DNA of 64,000 bases from Formicarius rufipectus (lineage: Eukaryota > Chordata > Aves > Passeriformes > Formicariidae). The position numbers were made by a program, and so were the translations under genes. The stretch covers positions 1,215,405-1,279,404 of the forward strand of contig VXAU01006141.1 of the NCBI GenBank assembly GCA_013399695.1. The letters run 5' to 3'. The notes under the pieces are model-generated. The model had not been told where the DNA came from, searched no databases, and worked only from the letters and a program-made list of their open reading frames with translations. Shown one piece after another: positions 1 through 8,920 of this stretch (positions within the stretch are counted from its first letter, which is position 1; each line of letters starts with the position of its first letter).

Positions 1-1350
1 GAAGTAAGGTACCAAGAGCAGATAACTAGTACAGATCAATTGAAATTACTATTTATAGGCTGGAGTTCTACTTTTTCCAAATCAACTCAAACCTTTCTGC
101 TTTCAAATGCCTTTTTAATTTGGCATGAACAAAGCAGAGAAAATCTATCACTGAGGAATGAAATTTGGGCTTATATTTGATCATTTCCCCTTCACATAGA
201 CTAAAACAAAGAAACTTTTATATCACTGAGCATGTCAGATAAGAGGTGCCGGTTTCTACTTGTTTAAGTCAACAGATGCATCAGTGGACTTTTTTGGGTC
301 TACAAAAATTCAGACTGAGCCTTCTCTCTCAGTTACTTAATACAAGCTTTCAAGAAGTAACTGTAAATACTTGTTTTAAAAAGCCTTTGTTCCTGTGAAA
401 TGTATTCAAACTATTTATGCTACTGTTCTGTACTTATATGAAAAAAAAAGCTGAGATCCACTGAGTTATCATTAGCAAGCTTCATACACTTTTGATTTTC
501 ATTATGACATTTTTCTGTTACTGATAACTAGAAATGCTCCAGGCAAGAATCACTCCAGTGCAATCACAGGTACAAGGCCTGGGTACCACCTAAGTGCAAG
601 GGATACTCAAGACTAATGATCACCAGTTATGGCCATGAAGGTACTGTGCTTCCCACCACACAGTCACAGCACTGGGACTTCTGTGTATTCACTACCCATT
701 TCAAATGGAAGACAAAATAGATTAGACCACAGTCAGACTGCTTTAATATACAATTGTGCACATGGTACTAACTGCTGATTCATTAAGCCACTACAATATG
801 CTTCTCTTGTTGCCTGCCACCTACTATACCTGCTAGCCTAAAATGGAAAAAAAGAGAATTGACCCCTTTGTACTGACAATCTTTTCTGTTGTTTTCCAGG
901 CACTCTCATTTCCTGAAGTTCTGATTGCTGGCATTTTATCTATAATTTTTAAAAATCCTGAAAGTTAAGCCTGTCACTATTACTTTTAGAGTTTTATTAT
1001 TTACTAACCAGGTGCCTCCTTGTAGAGAAGAAGCTTCAGATTGAAAAGAATGCCACATGAAACTCTTACCTGTTTTAGGTAGTATCAAACAGCAGACTGA
1101 ACCTAATATCTCCAAAATTGTCTTAATCTGACAATTAGCTGCAATTAGCATGTATGGCATATTAATTTAACTTGGTGGTTACTATGACCAACAGTAAAAT
1201 CAGACAATTCTCTACAGCATAAAGTGTAAATAATTGGAATACATCCCTAATTTGTTAGATAAATAACAACAACTTAGTAAATATTTTGTAAGTATTTTTG
1301 TTCCATTCTCTATATGATAGTGTCTCAAAGACACTTTCAACTCGTGATAC
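1..1350. other. Unique non-coding DNA, no gene seen
   Basis: AT-rich single-copy-looking sequence. The open frames in it (up to about 75 codons, both strands) show no domain, signal peptide or repeat family that I recognise, and no exon flanked by convincing splice sites stands out. It is best read as intronic or intergenic DNA to the left of a cluster of CR1 insertions. Confidence 0.6.
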
Positions 1351-1425
1351 CACAGAATCATAGAATCATGGAATGGTTTGAGTTGAAAGGGACCTTCAAG
1401 ATCATCAAGATCCCCCTGCCCAGAG
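1351..1425 (-). mobile_element. CR1: CR1 LINE 3'-end fragment
   Basis: The reverse complement ends with the CR1 terminal motif: GAATCATAGAATCATGG is read on the plus strand, followed by the conserved 'aagggaccttcaagatcatc' stretch. This identifies a 5'-truncated CR1 whose 3' end points left. Only about 75 bases remain. CR1 copies lack a poly(A) tail and end in short repeats of this kind, which is what is seen. It sits less than 20 bases from the 3' end of a second, longer CR1 in the same orientation, so one inserted next to or into the other. The right boundary is approximate because similarity fades around 1425. Confidence 0.85.
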
Positions 1426-1442
1426 CCAAGATGATTCATTTT

Positions 1443-2625
1443 ACAGAATCACAGAATCAACTAGGTTGGAAAAGACCTCTGAGACCACTGAGTCCAACCT
1501 TTGACCTAACACCATGTTGTCTACTAGACCATGGCACTAAGTGCCACATCCAGTTTCTTCTTAAATACCTCCAGGGATGGTGACTCCCTAAGCAACCCAT
1601 TCCAATGCCCAATCTCTCTGTAAAGAACTTCTTTCTAATGTCCAACCTAAAACTTCCCTGGCACAGTTTAAGCCCGTGCCCTCTTGTGCTGCTGGCTGGT
1701 TGTCTGGGAGAAGAGACCAACCCTCACCTGGCTACACCCTCCTGTCAGGTAGTTGTAGAGAGTGATGAGGTCTCCCCTGAGACTCCTCCAGGCTCAACAA
1801 CCTCAACTCCCTCAGACTCTCCTCACAGCTCTTGTACTCCAGTCCCTTCACCAGCCTCACTGCCCTTCTTTGCGAACACTCCAACACCTCAATATCCTTC
1901 ATAAACTGAGGAGCCCAGAACTGGACACAGCACTCAAGCTGTGGCCTCACCAGTGACAAGTACAGGGGAGGAATCACTCCCCTGGTCCTGCTGGCCACAC
2001 TATTGCTGATCTAGGCCAGGATGCCATTGGCCTTCTTGGCCACCTGGGCACAGGCTGACTCATGATCAGCTTTCAGTCAATCAGAAACCCCTGGTCCCTT
2101 TCTGCCTGTCCACCATCCAGCCTCTCTGACCCCAACATGTAGTGTTGCAGGGGGTTGTTGTGGCCAAAGCACAGGACCAAGCACTTGGCCTTGCTGAACC
2201 TCATACTCTTGGATTCAGTCCATCTCTCAGCCTGTCCAGATCCCTCTGTAAAGCCCTCCTACCCTTCAGCAGATGGACATTACTCCCCAACTTGGTGTCA
2301 TCTGCAAATTTGCTAATGGTAGACTCAATCCTCTCATCTAGATCGTCAATAAAGATGTTAAACAGAACTGGGCCCAACACTGACCTCTGGGGGGACACCA
2401 CCGATGACCAGCTGCCAGCTGGATGCAGCCCCATTCACCACCCCTCTCTGGGCCCCATCATCCAGCCAGTTCTTAACCCAGCAGCGAGTGCACCTGTCCA
2501 AGCTGTGGGCTGCCAGCTTTTCCAGGAGTATGCCATGGGAGATGGTGTCAAAGGCTTTGCTGAAGTCCAGGTAGACCACATACACAGCCTTCCACTCACC
2601 CACCAGGTGGGTTACCTTGGCACTA
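1443..2625 (-). mobile_element. CR1: CR1 LINE, 5'-truncated, about 1.2 kb
   Basis: A long minus-strand CR1 copy. Its 3' end is at about 1443 (ACAGAATCACAGAATCAA on the plus strand). From there it runs rightwards, meaning 5' on its own strand, through the end of ORF2 into the reverse transcriptase domain. The recognisable order on the minus strand is reverse transcriptase motif A near 2550, the 'SVLGPVLFN' region near 2390, the catalytic ADD near 2310, the 'LVRPQLE' C-terminal region near 1935, then the untranslated tail. The element stops near 2625, just after the motif A region, so the endonuclease and all of ORF1 are missing; 5' truncation of this kind is typical of LINE insertion. Several frameshifts and stops show it is dead. 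The 3'-end variant differs from that of the neighbouring fragment, suggesting a different CR1 subfamily. Confidence 0.93.
1732..2603 (-). pseudogene. Decayed CR1 ORF2 (reverse transcriptase) remnant
   Basis: Three separate open stretches on the minus strand carry pieces of one CR1 ORF2 polyprotein. The first (2358-2603) has the motif A sequence DFSKAFDTI, whose aspartate is one of the catalytic metal ligands, and then a WxKNWL segment. The second (2201-2434) has SVLGPVLFNIFIDDLD and the catalytic FADDTKL with both aspartates. The third (1732-1998) has the C-terminal region with LVRPQLE and the QRRA/VKGLE block. The first two overlap in different frames near 2400, so there is a frameshift inside the GVP(Q)GS motif. 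In-frame stops separate the second and third pieces. The intact protein would copy CR1 RNA into DNA at a nicked target site; this copy cannot make it. Confidence 0.9.
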
Positions 2626-4103
2626 GGGCTTTCCTAGTTAAGTTTTAATAAATATATATACAAATTTCTCCAGATTTCATTTTCACTTATTAGAAGATAA
2701 TAAAATAAAATTAAAATAATATTTTAAACCAGAAACATCGTTTTTATATTTCTTTTTAGTGCTGCTGCTGTCATATTTCAAAGTAGTTTGAGAAAAAAGG
2801 TTTGCAACTATCAGTCCAAAATCCATATCCTCTGTAACTCGTACAAGCCTTCCCAGCATGTGTCACAGAGCTGACATCTGCAGGACAAATGATTTCCTAG
2901 AGACTGCAGGCCAGACCATAAAAATAAAACCACAGAAGGTGTTTTACATCTATTTGGTACCTCTACCACCTTCAAACCTGCTGCTTCACTGTCACAGGAT
3001 CTTGAGTTGAGTACAAGGTGTCCTCAGGATTAGTGCCACCTGAGAGCAAATTAGCCGCTCAGAAAACCAGCATGAGCTCAACTCCAAAGTTGGACTTGCC
3101 CTGTGAGGTTGCCTGTGTCCAGCCTCACCAGTGAGCCAGAATTCTGTGGGTGCCTAGACAAGTTGCAGAACTCAATCGATGAACTAAGGATACATGTTTC
3201 TTTAAGGATCGGAAGACTCACCAGAGATAGTATCACACTCAAGCCCTTGCTCCAAAGCAGCTATCTACATTCCGATGCCCCAAGCTCATTTGAGTTCAGA
3301 AGAAAACTTCCCTCAGTTTCTTCACTTTACAGCTTTCCAGGGATCTAAGATTATTTACTGACAGAAGTCTCTCTGCTGCTTTCCAGTTGTGAAACATTCT
3401 CAGCATGCTAGTGGCTTTACATATGGACATGGAATGGCAGGAACAAACCTACAAGTTTTGGCTTTGTGATCAGCCATAGCTGAGAACGGCTTTAAGGGTC
3501 TTGTACGGTGGGCTCTGACAGAGACTTGGTTAAGCAGTGCACTAGGACACAGCTGGGAGGTTTCAGCAGCTCCTTATACAATGTCTCTTTTCAGATTATG
3601 AAACATTGTTAAAACTAGAGACGCTATAAAGGAAGAGCAGTGAAGACCAGATGATCCCAAGACTTCTGAGTCAATGGTCAGCCTTCAAACTTCTTTGAGG
3701 AGTACTTTTTTATGTAAGCTTTTATTTAAAAATCATATAAAACTTGACTGGTATAATTATCTGATGTGGACTCATTGACATATTTTGAAACCACAGACTA
3801 AAAGTAAGAAGAAAGTCTAGTAGCTGAACCCTGATCTTCCCCAGTAGCACCACATGACACAGGGCATTACTTTTAGCCATTTTGCAGATACCAGTATTAT
3901 GTGATATCGTGGTTGCCAGGCAGCACAGAAAGTTGTGGGACTATAAAGCCATGGAGAATTAAAATACTCTCTGTGTCAAGGCAATCACTCATAGATAAAA
4001 CATCTTTTTGAAAAGACACAAAGAAATTCACAACTCCACAATTTAGTGGTATGGCAGTCTTGTGAACAAAACCCTGAATGTGCTTCCAACAGATATTACT
4101 TTA
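2626..4103. other. Non-coding interval between CR1 copies
   Basis: It begins with a very AT-rich stretch (about 2645-2760) and continues as mixed unique sequence, including a short CTG run near 2760. The 81-codon plus-strand frame at 3103-3348 has no recognisable domain and its composition matches the surrounding DNA. Nothing else can be supported. Confidence 0.55.
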
Positions 4104-4320
4104 TAGAATCACAGAATCAATCATAGAATTGATTGGGTTGGAAAAGACCTCCAAGATCATTGAGTCCAACCCTCGATCCAACTCCAGTCTGTTTACTAGA
4201 TCATGACATAAAGTGCCACATCCAATCTCAGTTTAAAAACCTCCAGAGACAGTGAATCTATCACCTCTCTGGGCAGGCCATTCCAATTACTCTATCACAT
4301 ATTTTCTTCTGCTGAAGTCC
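4104..4320 (-). mobile_element. CR1: CR1 LINE 3' fragment
   Basis: The plus strand reads TAGAATCACAGAATCAAT and then the conserved 'gttggaaaagacctccaaga' and 'gtccaaccctcgatccaac' segments, the reverse complement of a CR1 3' untranslated region. It continues through the 'aaaacctccagagacagtga' and 'ctgggcaggccattccaatt' segments, so about 200 bases of the tail are retained. It resembles the CR1 at 1443 more than the one at 1351. The terminal region carries about 13 extra bases that form a small inverted repeat (AATCAAT / ATTGATT, 4115-4134). Confidence 0.9.
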
Positions 4321-6234
4321 CAGATCTTGGATAATTGATCACATGAGCATTTTAAGATTTTTCAACAAAAATTATAATAGACCATGACACTGAGAAAAGA
4401 AGGCTTGAACCATCCATCTAAGCATAACTTTGTGTCCTTAGAAATCAGGCTCAAAAAGCACAGTGACAACATTTACACTCAGGACCATAAGAAGAAATAA
4501 GCATATTGTGTTTTGTGAGATTTTGAGAGCTAGTTGCTGGTGATAGGATTCCAAGTTCTATTAATCAAAGCAGTGTTCGTTAAACCATTGAGAAAAAATA
4601 CTGGAAACCTCCCCAGTTCAAATGCTGCATGTGCATGGTTACATTTCACAACATCCAACAAGGGAAACAGTGACCAGAAGTATTTTCATAAAAGTTTGAA
4701 AATGAAAGAGCAAAGAAAGAAGGGGAAACTCTACAGAAAATCTGCTGTAAATTCAATGGCACCTCTTGTTCCATTACATTTCTAACCAAAGAGATATGAA
4801 ATCACCATACGTAAGTTATCAATAAAGTAAGTTCAACTTCAGCTTACAGACTTTTTAACTGGCTATCAAAACTTGCCTAAATATTGTCCTTGAGATAAAC
4901 TTTTTGAGACTGGCAATAGCTAAAAGCATGGTGTATATGCAACTGATGTATATTTTAATAGATGCTGGAAGTCCAATCACATACTGGATAGTCCTGTGAG
5001 GCACTATGAAAAGTAGGATGAAAATAATGCCAGTGGCCCAATGATATTACACTTCATGCATAGGGCAAAGCAATACAGAGGGGTACAGGAGATGGATGAT
5101 AAAGTACATTAAAGTGAAGGCCACCTTAGCAAGTCATTAAGTTAGTCAACACCCTAGATGCTCCTCAGTCTCTTTCAAATTTTTGTAAACAAAGAAAGAA
5201 ACCCCACAGGGTAGGGAAGGGGTTGGTATTTGCACTGTGTTTGTTCAGCTTTTTCAGAGCAAAAACTGCAGAATCTGTGATCAGCTAAGCAACACTGTTG
5301 TGGTCGATTCTTATTAATTTTATGCCCCTACCAATTCCTGAAAACATAGATGTGAAAGCAAAAATACTCTCTGTGTGCCTATTAAGAGCACCATAAAAAA
5401 AACCACAAAAACCTCAGAAAATGAATTAAACATTATAAAATTAATTCCTGCAGTGCCACCTTGTGTTCAAATACAATTTCTAATCCTATCAACCTTTATT
5501 TGTGCCAACATAGCCTTCCATCCCTGAAAACTGATTTGCCCTAAGACTAATTTAACAACTAAACACCCTCTTGGACATTGGAGAAGCTGTTTCTCAGTCA
5601 TTTTAACAGTAAATTCCTTCCTGGAGTCCCAAGAACCTCAGTTCTTCTAGAGCTGGGACACTGCTCAGGCCGCAGCAGTACCTGGCAGTTAGGACTTCTC
5701 CAGGGAAACAGGAAAACTCCCTGAAGAATGAATGAACTTGCTGGATTTTTCAATTTTCAAAGAAAGGATGTTCCAAAAAAACATCCAAGCAAACTACGTT
5801 AACCTGACTACAACAGGTCACAGAGTTTTATATACAAGTATAGATCCAGATTTAATTTCTCTCCACACGGAGGAGTTTTGGAATTTACAAGCAACTCACT
5901 TCTAACTGCAAAAAATCTGGTGAGAAAATGTAAGCAGTCACTCTATATACAGTTTAACACCAAAGTAGGTCACTTCTACTCTGTAACAGAACACTTGCAG
6001 AATTCTTTGATAGCCCAGTGAGGAAGGTATTGGTAAAAACCATAAAAAAAACCCCTGAAATTTCTCCCAAAACTAGTAGCACAAGTGAAAGAATTCCATG
6101 GAACTTCATCATATTGTGGTCATTTCATCAATATCATAAGGAACTAGATGCTGCTCTCAAACACCAAAAGCAGCAGATTTATTTATTTATAAATTTATGT
6201 TACTTATGTTTAGATATACTTTTAAAGAAATTTA
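4321..6234. other. Unique AT-rich non-coding DNA
   Basis: No recognisable repeat family, exon or RNA gene. Scattered short A-runs occur (for example near 5395). The 83-codon frame at 4534-4785 has lysine-rich, A-driven composition and looks like chance. Confidence 0.5.
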
Positions 6235-7114
6235 ATGGCCACAGCTCAGGGACTGCCTGGTCACATATGGTTTCCAGAGACAGTAGAGATACCAATGTGC
6301 ATCTAAACTGGAGCTTATGGAGACAAGATACATCCACAAGGCACTGTGCAAACTCAAGGAGTTCAGGGTGCACAAAGGCATGCAGCTGAACACAGGGCTC
6401 CATTTCATCTCTTGTAGTATGGATATCAAACATACAGCACCACTCGGTGCTGACCTAGGGTTGGAAGAGCTTGACTGGTTCAGTTAATTGCACTGTCACT
6501 ATCTTCCTACAGATTGTCAGTAGGCAGTGCTCATTCCTGCACAAGTTTGTGAGGCTGCTACAGAGAAAGAGTAGCCCTTCCAGGGTGTCAAAGTCATACA
6601 GGCATTGTCCTGGGGAACAACTCACAGACCGCAATGCAGAGATTTCTAAAACTTCTGTTTTACCCAACTCACAAGCATCTTCCCTGCCACTGACCTTCCA
6701 AGACAGCAAACACCAGAATATGTGCAATGGCAGGTAGTGTCCTCTGTGACACTGCTGATCTCACTTACTGTGGCATGCTATGATTTAGGGAGGATGAAGA
6801 AGAACAGGAGAGCAAGCAGGAGATTCCAGGTAGCTTGAGGCAAGAGGAGTCATGGAGTGGCTATCCCAGGAGATGGCAGCATGATGCAGGATCATGAGCA
6901 GCACCACCATAAGCCATACCTTGGCTGTAAGCAGTGCATGAACAGCATTGTTGGACACTGCTAAGCACTGACCTGATGTGTCTCAGCACGTCTGGGCTCA
7001 CACTGTCCTCACTTTGGTGACAAATCTGTTGGGTACCAGTTCCAGCCAGGAGGCCTTGAGTGAGGTCATTAATTCCAAGATGTGAAAGGCCACTTTCATC
7101 AAACACTGGCAGAA
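6235..7114. other. GC-richer block of unknown origin
   Basis: By eye this stretch is richer in G and C than its surroundings. It carries overlapping open frames of 77-123 codons on both strands, for example 6861-7136 on the minus strand and 6471-6737 on the plus strand. I recognise no protein family in any of them and see no poly(A) tail or target duplication. It directly abuts the CR1 fragment at 7115. Possible explanations are an old diverged repeat, a decayed processed pseudogene, or simply unique DNA. No function is assigned. Confidence 0.3.
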
Positions 7115-7290
7115 GGGCTGAGGTAGGACAGGACATTGGGAGGTCATGTAGTCTGATCCCTGCTCAAGCAGGGTCAGCCAGAGTCAGTTTCCTAGCACCA
7201 TATCCCTATGTCTTCTGAATATCTCCAGGGCTGGAGGTTCCATAACCTTTATGGGCAACCTGTGCCAGTGTTCACCATAAAGCCCCAGTA
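7115..7290 (-). mobile_element. CR1: Old diverged CR1 3' fragment
   Basis: On the plus strand this reads 'gggaggtcatgtagtctgat', 'ctgctcaagcagggtcagcc', 'gaatatctccagggctggag' and 'gggcaacctgtgccagtgtt'. These segments follow in the order expected for the reverse complement of a CR1 3' untranslated region of the older type. The terminal octamer repeats are eroded, so the 3' end (left side) is uncertain within about 20 bases. After about 7290 the similarity fades, although weak resemblance may continue to about 7430. Divergence suggests an older insertion than those at 1351 or 59249. Confidence 0.82.
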
Positions 7291-8432
7291 TGGCTCTCCA
7301 GGACTTTCGTCACTTCTGCCAGAGGGGTAGGAGCATTCCCAGTTCAAGCAGCTAAGGCAACAGCACTTGGCAGTCCTTGCTCTTCTCCACTCCAGAGTGC
7401 AACTTACTTTCTTGAGTTTTAAGAGGATTTTTAAGTATTTGCACTGTTAATGTGTGAGCCCTTCCTTCACCGAGCACCAAAGCTATTTCAAAGAACTGTG
7501 AGATCAGAAAAAACACAGTTCAAAAAGATGGGAAGGAGACCAGATGTAAGATGAAAGATTCAGAGGCCTCAGCTAATTTGAGCTTGTGCTCTGCAGACTC
7601 CTGTTGCAACTGGTGGAATTCTATTAATATGTGCCTACCTGGATATGTTGAACTAAATACCCATATACACTGACTACTGCTTTGGCAGATCAATTCAAAT
7701 GCTAGCAAACTTTTTGCAAGAAAGCTGCCTTCTCTTCTCTCCTTGACCTTAGACTGTGCCTGTTAAAAGAGCTATATTTCCGAAGTATGAAAAGTCCCTT
7801 GACATGAGAACCCTCTAAACATTCTGTTATGCCAAAGATTTTGCTATTCTGAGCTTTGGGATGTTCTGACCAGGCCACAGTCAAAAAAGCCCCTCTACTT
7901 TTATTCTCAGGACTCCTTCAAGAGCAGAGATGCTCAGTTTATTTGCTTTTTTTTTTTTTTAAACATGGCATTTTCAGTTCTAAATAATTTATGGAAGCTG
8001 TCTGGAAATTCAGAACACTCCTCATCACACAATGCATGAAATCTGAAGATAAATGGATGATGATTTGGGGCCTGAGAAATAAGAGTTCAGAATCAGGCAG
8101 GATTTATGGTTACTTCAGAAATACAAAAAAACACCAAAAAAACCCAAAAAACCCCCAAACCTGAAGTTATGGCTTTCAATCCTTCAGCAAAACAAATCCT
8201 GGAATAGTAGACACTTTGCATGTAAATATATGCATGTATTGCGTAGACATGTGCGCATGCACGGACGCATATGTGTGTTTTACCACATCTCAAATGAGAG
8301 TGAACATTTCTAATCATTACAAAGAAGGAATAAAGTCTCCCTTTTGCAGGTGGGTGTGGCAGTCAATTCTGAATTTATGGCCTGGAAAAATTCCTGCCAG
8401 AAATGGGCAGAGGAAAAGATCCAGCCAAAAAA
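7291..8432. other. Non-coding interval with an A/C tract
   Basis: Mostly unique sequence. It includes a T-run near 7950, an A/C-only tract at 8123-8161 and an alternating purine-pyrimidine stretch at 8247-8263. The short open frames overlapping these simple sequences are artefacts of composition. Confidence 0.5.
8123..8161. repeat. A/C-only low-complexity tract
   Basis: Thirty-nine bases made only of A and C, as A-runs broken by one to five C's (lengthening C-runs from left to right). It is one of about a dozen tracts of the same style in the window. Confidence 0.85.
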
Positions 8433-8656
8433 TGTAAATGCTTTAAACTGATGTTTAAAATGTCTGTTTGTCTTGTCTCTGCTGCCCTTCTTCTTCCCAG
8501 GAGGCCCCTCTGTGAGCTGAGGAGTGGGAAGAAGTTGTAACACTTTGATATCTGAAACCCCTTTCCTATCGAATGTGAATTCCACTATCCCTATAGGCCT
8601 CTGACCAGATAACCCTTTTATCCCTTATTGGAGCACCCATGCTCATCTCCAAAGTG

Positions 8657-8664
8657 TATAAAAA
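8657..8664 (+). promoter_or_regulatory. LTR TATA box
   Basis: TATAAAAA lies 15 bases upstream of the polyadenylation signal within the solo LTR. In retroviral LTRs of this layout the cap site lies about 25-30 bases downstream, which would place it near 8690. Whether it is still active is unknown. Confidence 0.65.
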
Positions 8665-8678
8665 CCTCTGGCTTTTTC

Positions 8679-8684
8679 AATAAA
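8679..8684 (+). terminator. LTR polyadenylation signal AATAAA
   Basis: AATAAA in the context 'TTTTTCAATAAAGTGTTC'. Its close spacing behind the TATA box is typical of compact avian ERV LTRs, where the signal lies at or just before the U3/R junction. It could serve as a transcription end site for passing host transcripts on the plus strand. Confidence 0.6.
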
Positions 8685-8920
8685 GTGTTCTTCGTTCATC
8701 TCCTCCATACCTAGATGGTCTGTATGTCCTTTCTCTAGGGCTCATAGGCCACATGGCAGGGGGGGTAGGGCAGAGAGCACACTAATCTCCTAAAAAACGG
8801 ACTAAAAATCCTCCAAATCTAGGAGACTAATTCATGCCGAAGCAGACCCACTCCAACAGACACAGCATTTAAGGAGGGTTTAAAGAATCCCCTCCGGATT
8901 GAGGTGGGGACAATCAAACA

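Larger units (their letters stand above)
8433..8920 (+). mobile_element. Solo LTR of an avian endogenous retrovirus
   Basis: The segment has the architecture of a retroviral LTR in plus orientation. A U3-like region is followed by a TATA box (TATAAAAA at 8657), then 15 bases after it by AATAAA (8679-8684). The next segment, TGTTCTTCGTTCATCTCCTCC-like, resembles the R/U5 region of avian ERVs. The proposed ends are TGTAAATG at 8433 and ...CAATCAAACA at 8920, giving about 490 bp, with TG...CA termini as integrase requires. No gag, pol or env sequence, primer binding site or polypurine tract is seen on either side, so it is most likely a solo LTR left by recombination between two LTRs. I could not find an exact 4-6 bp target duplication, so the ends are uncertain; the 3' end may lie earlier, near 8756. 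Presence of an LTR is fairly sure, the family is not assigned. Confidence 0.7.

Noticed and set aside
1605..1956. Proline/serine-rich plus-strand frames of 64 and 99 codons
   Set aside because: They are the reverse complement of the CR1 ORF2 C-terminal region, whose sense frame on the minus strand is recognisable.
2142..2648. Longest open frame, 168 codons, plus strand
   Set aside because: It is the antisense of the CR1 reverse transcriptase region; CR1 sequence is open on this strand by composition and no protein family matches.
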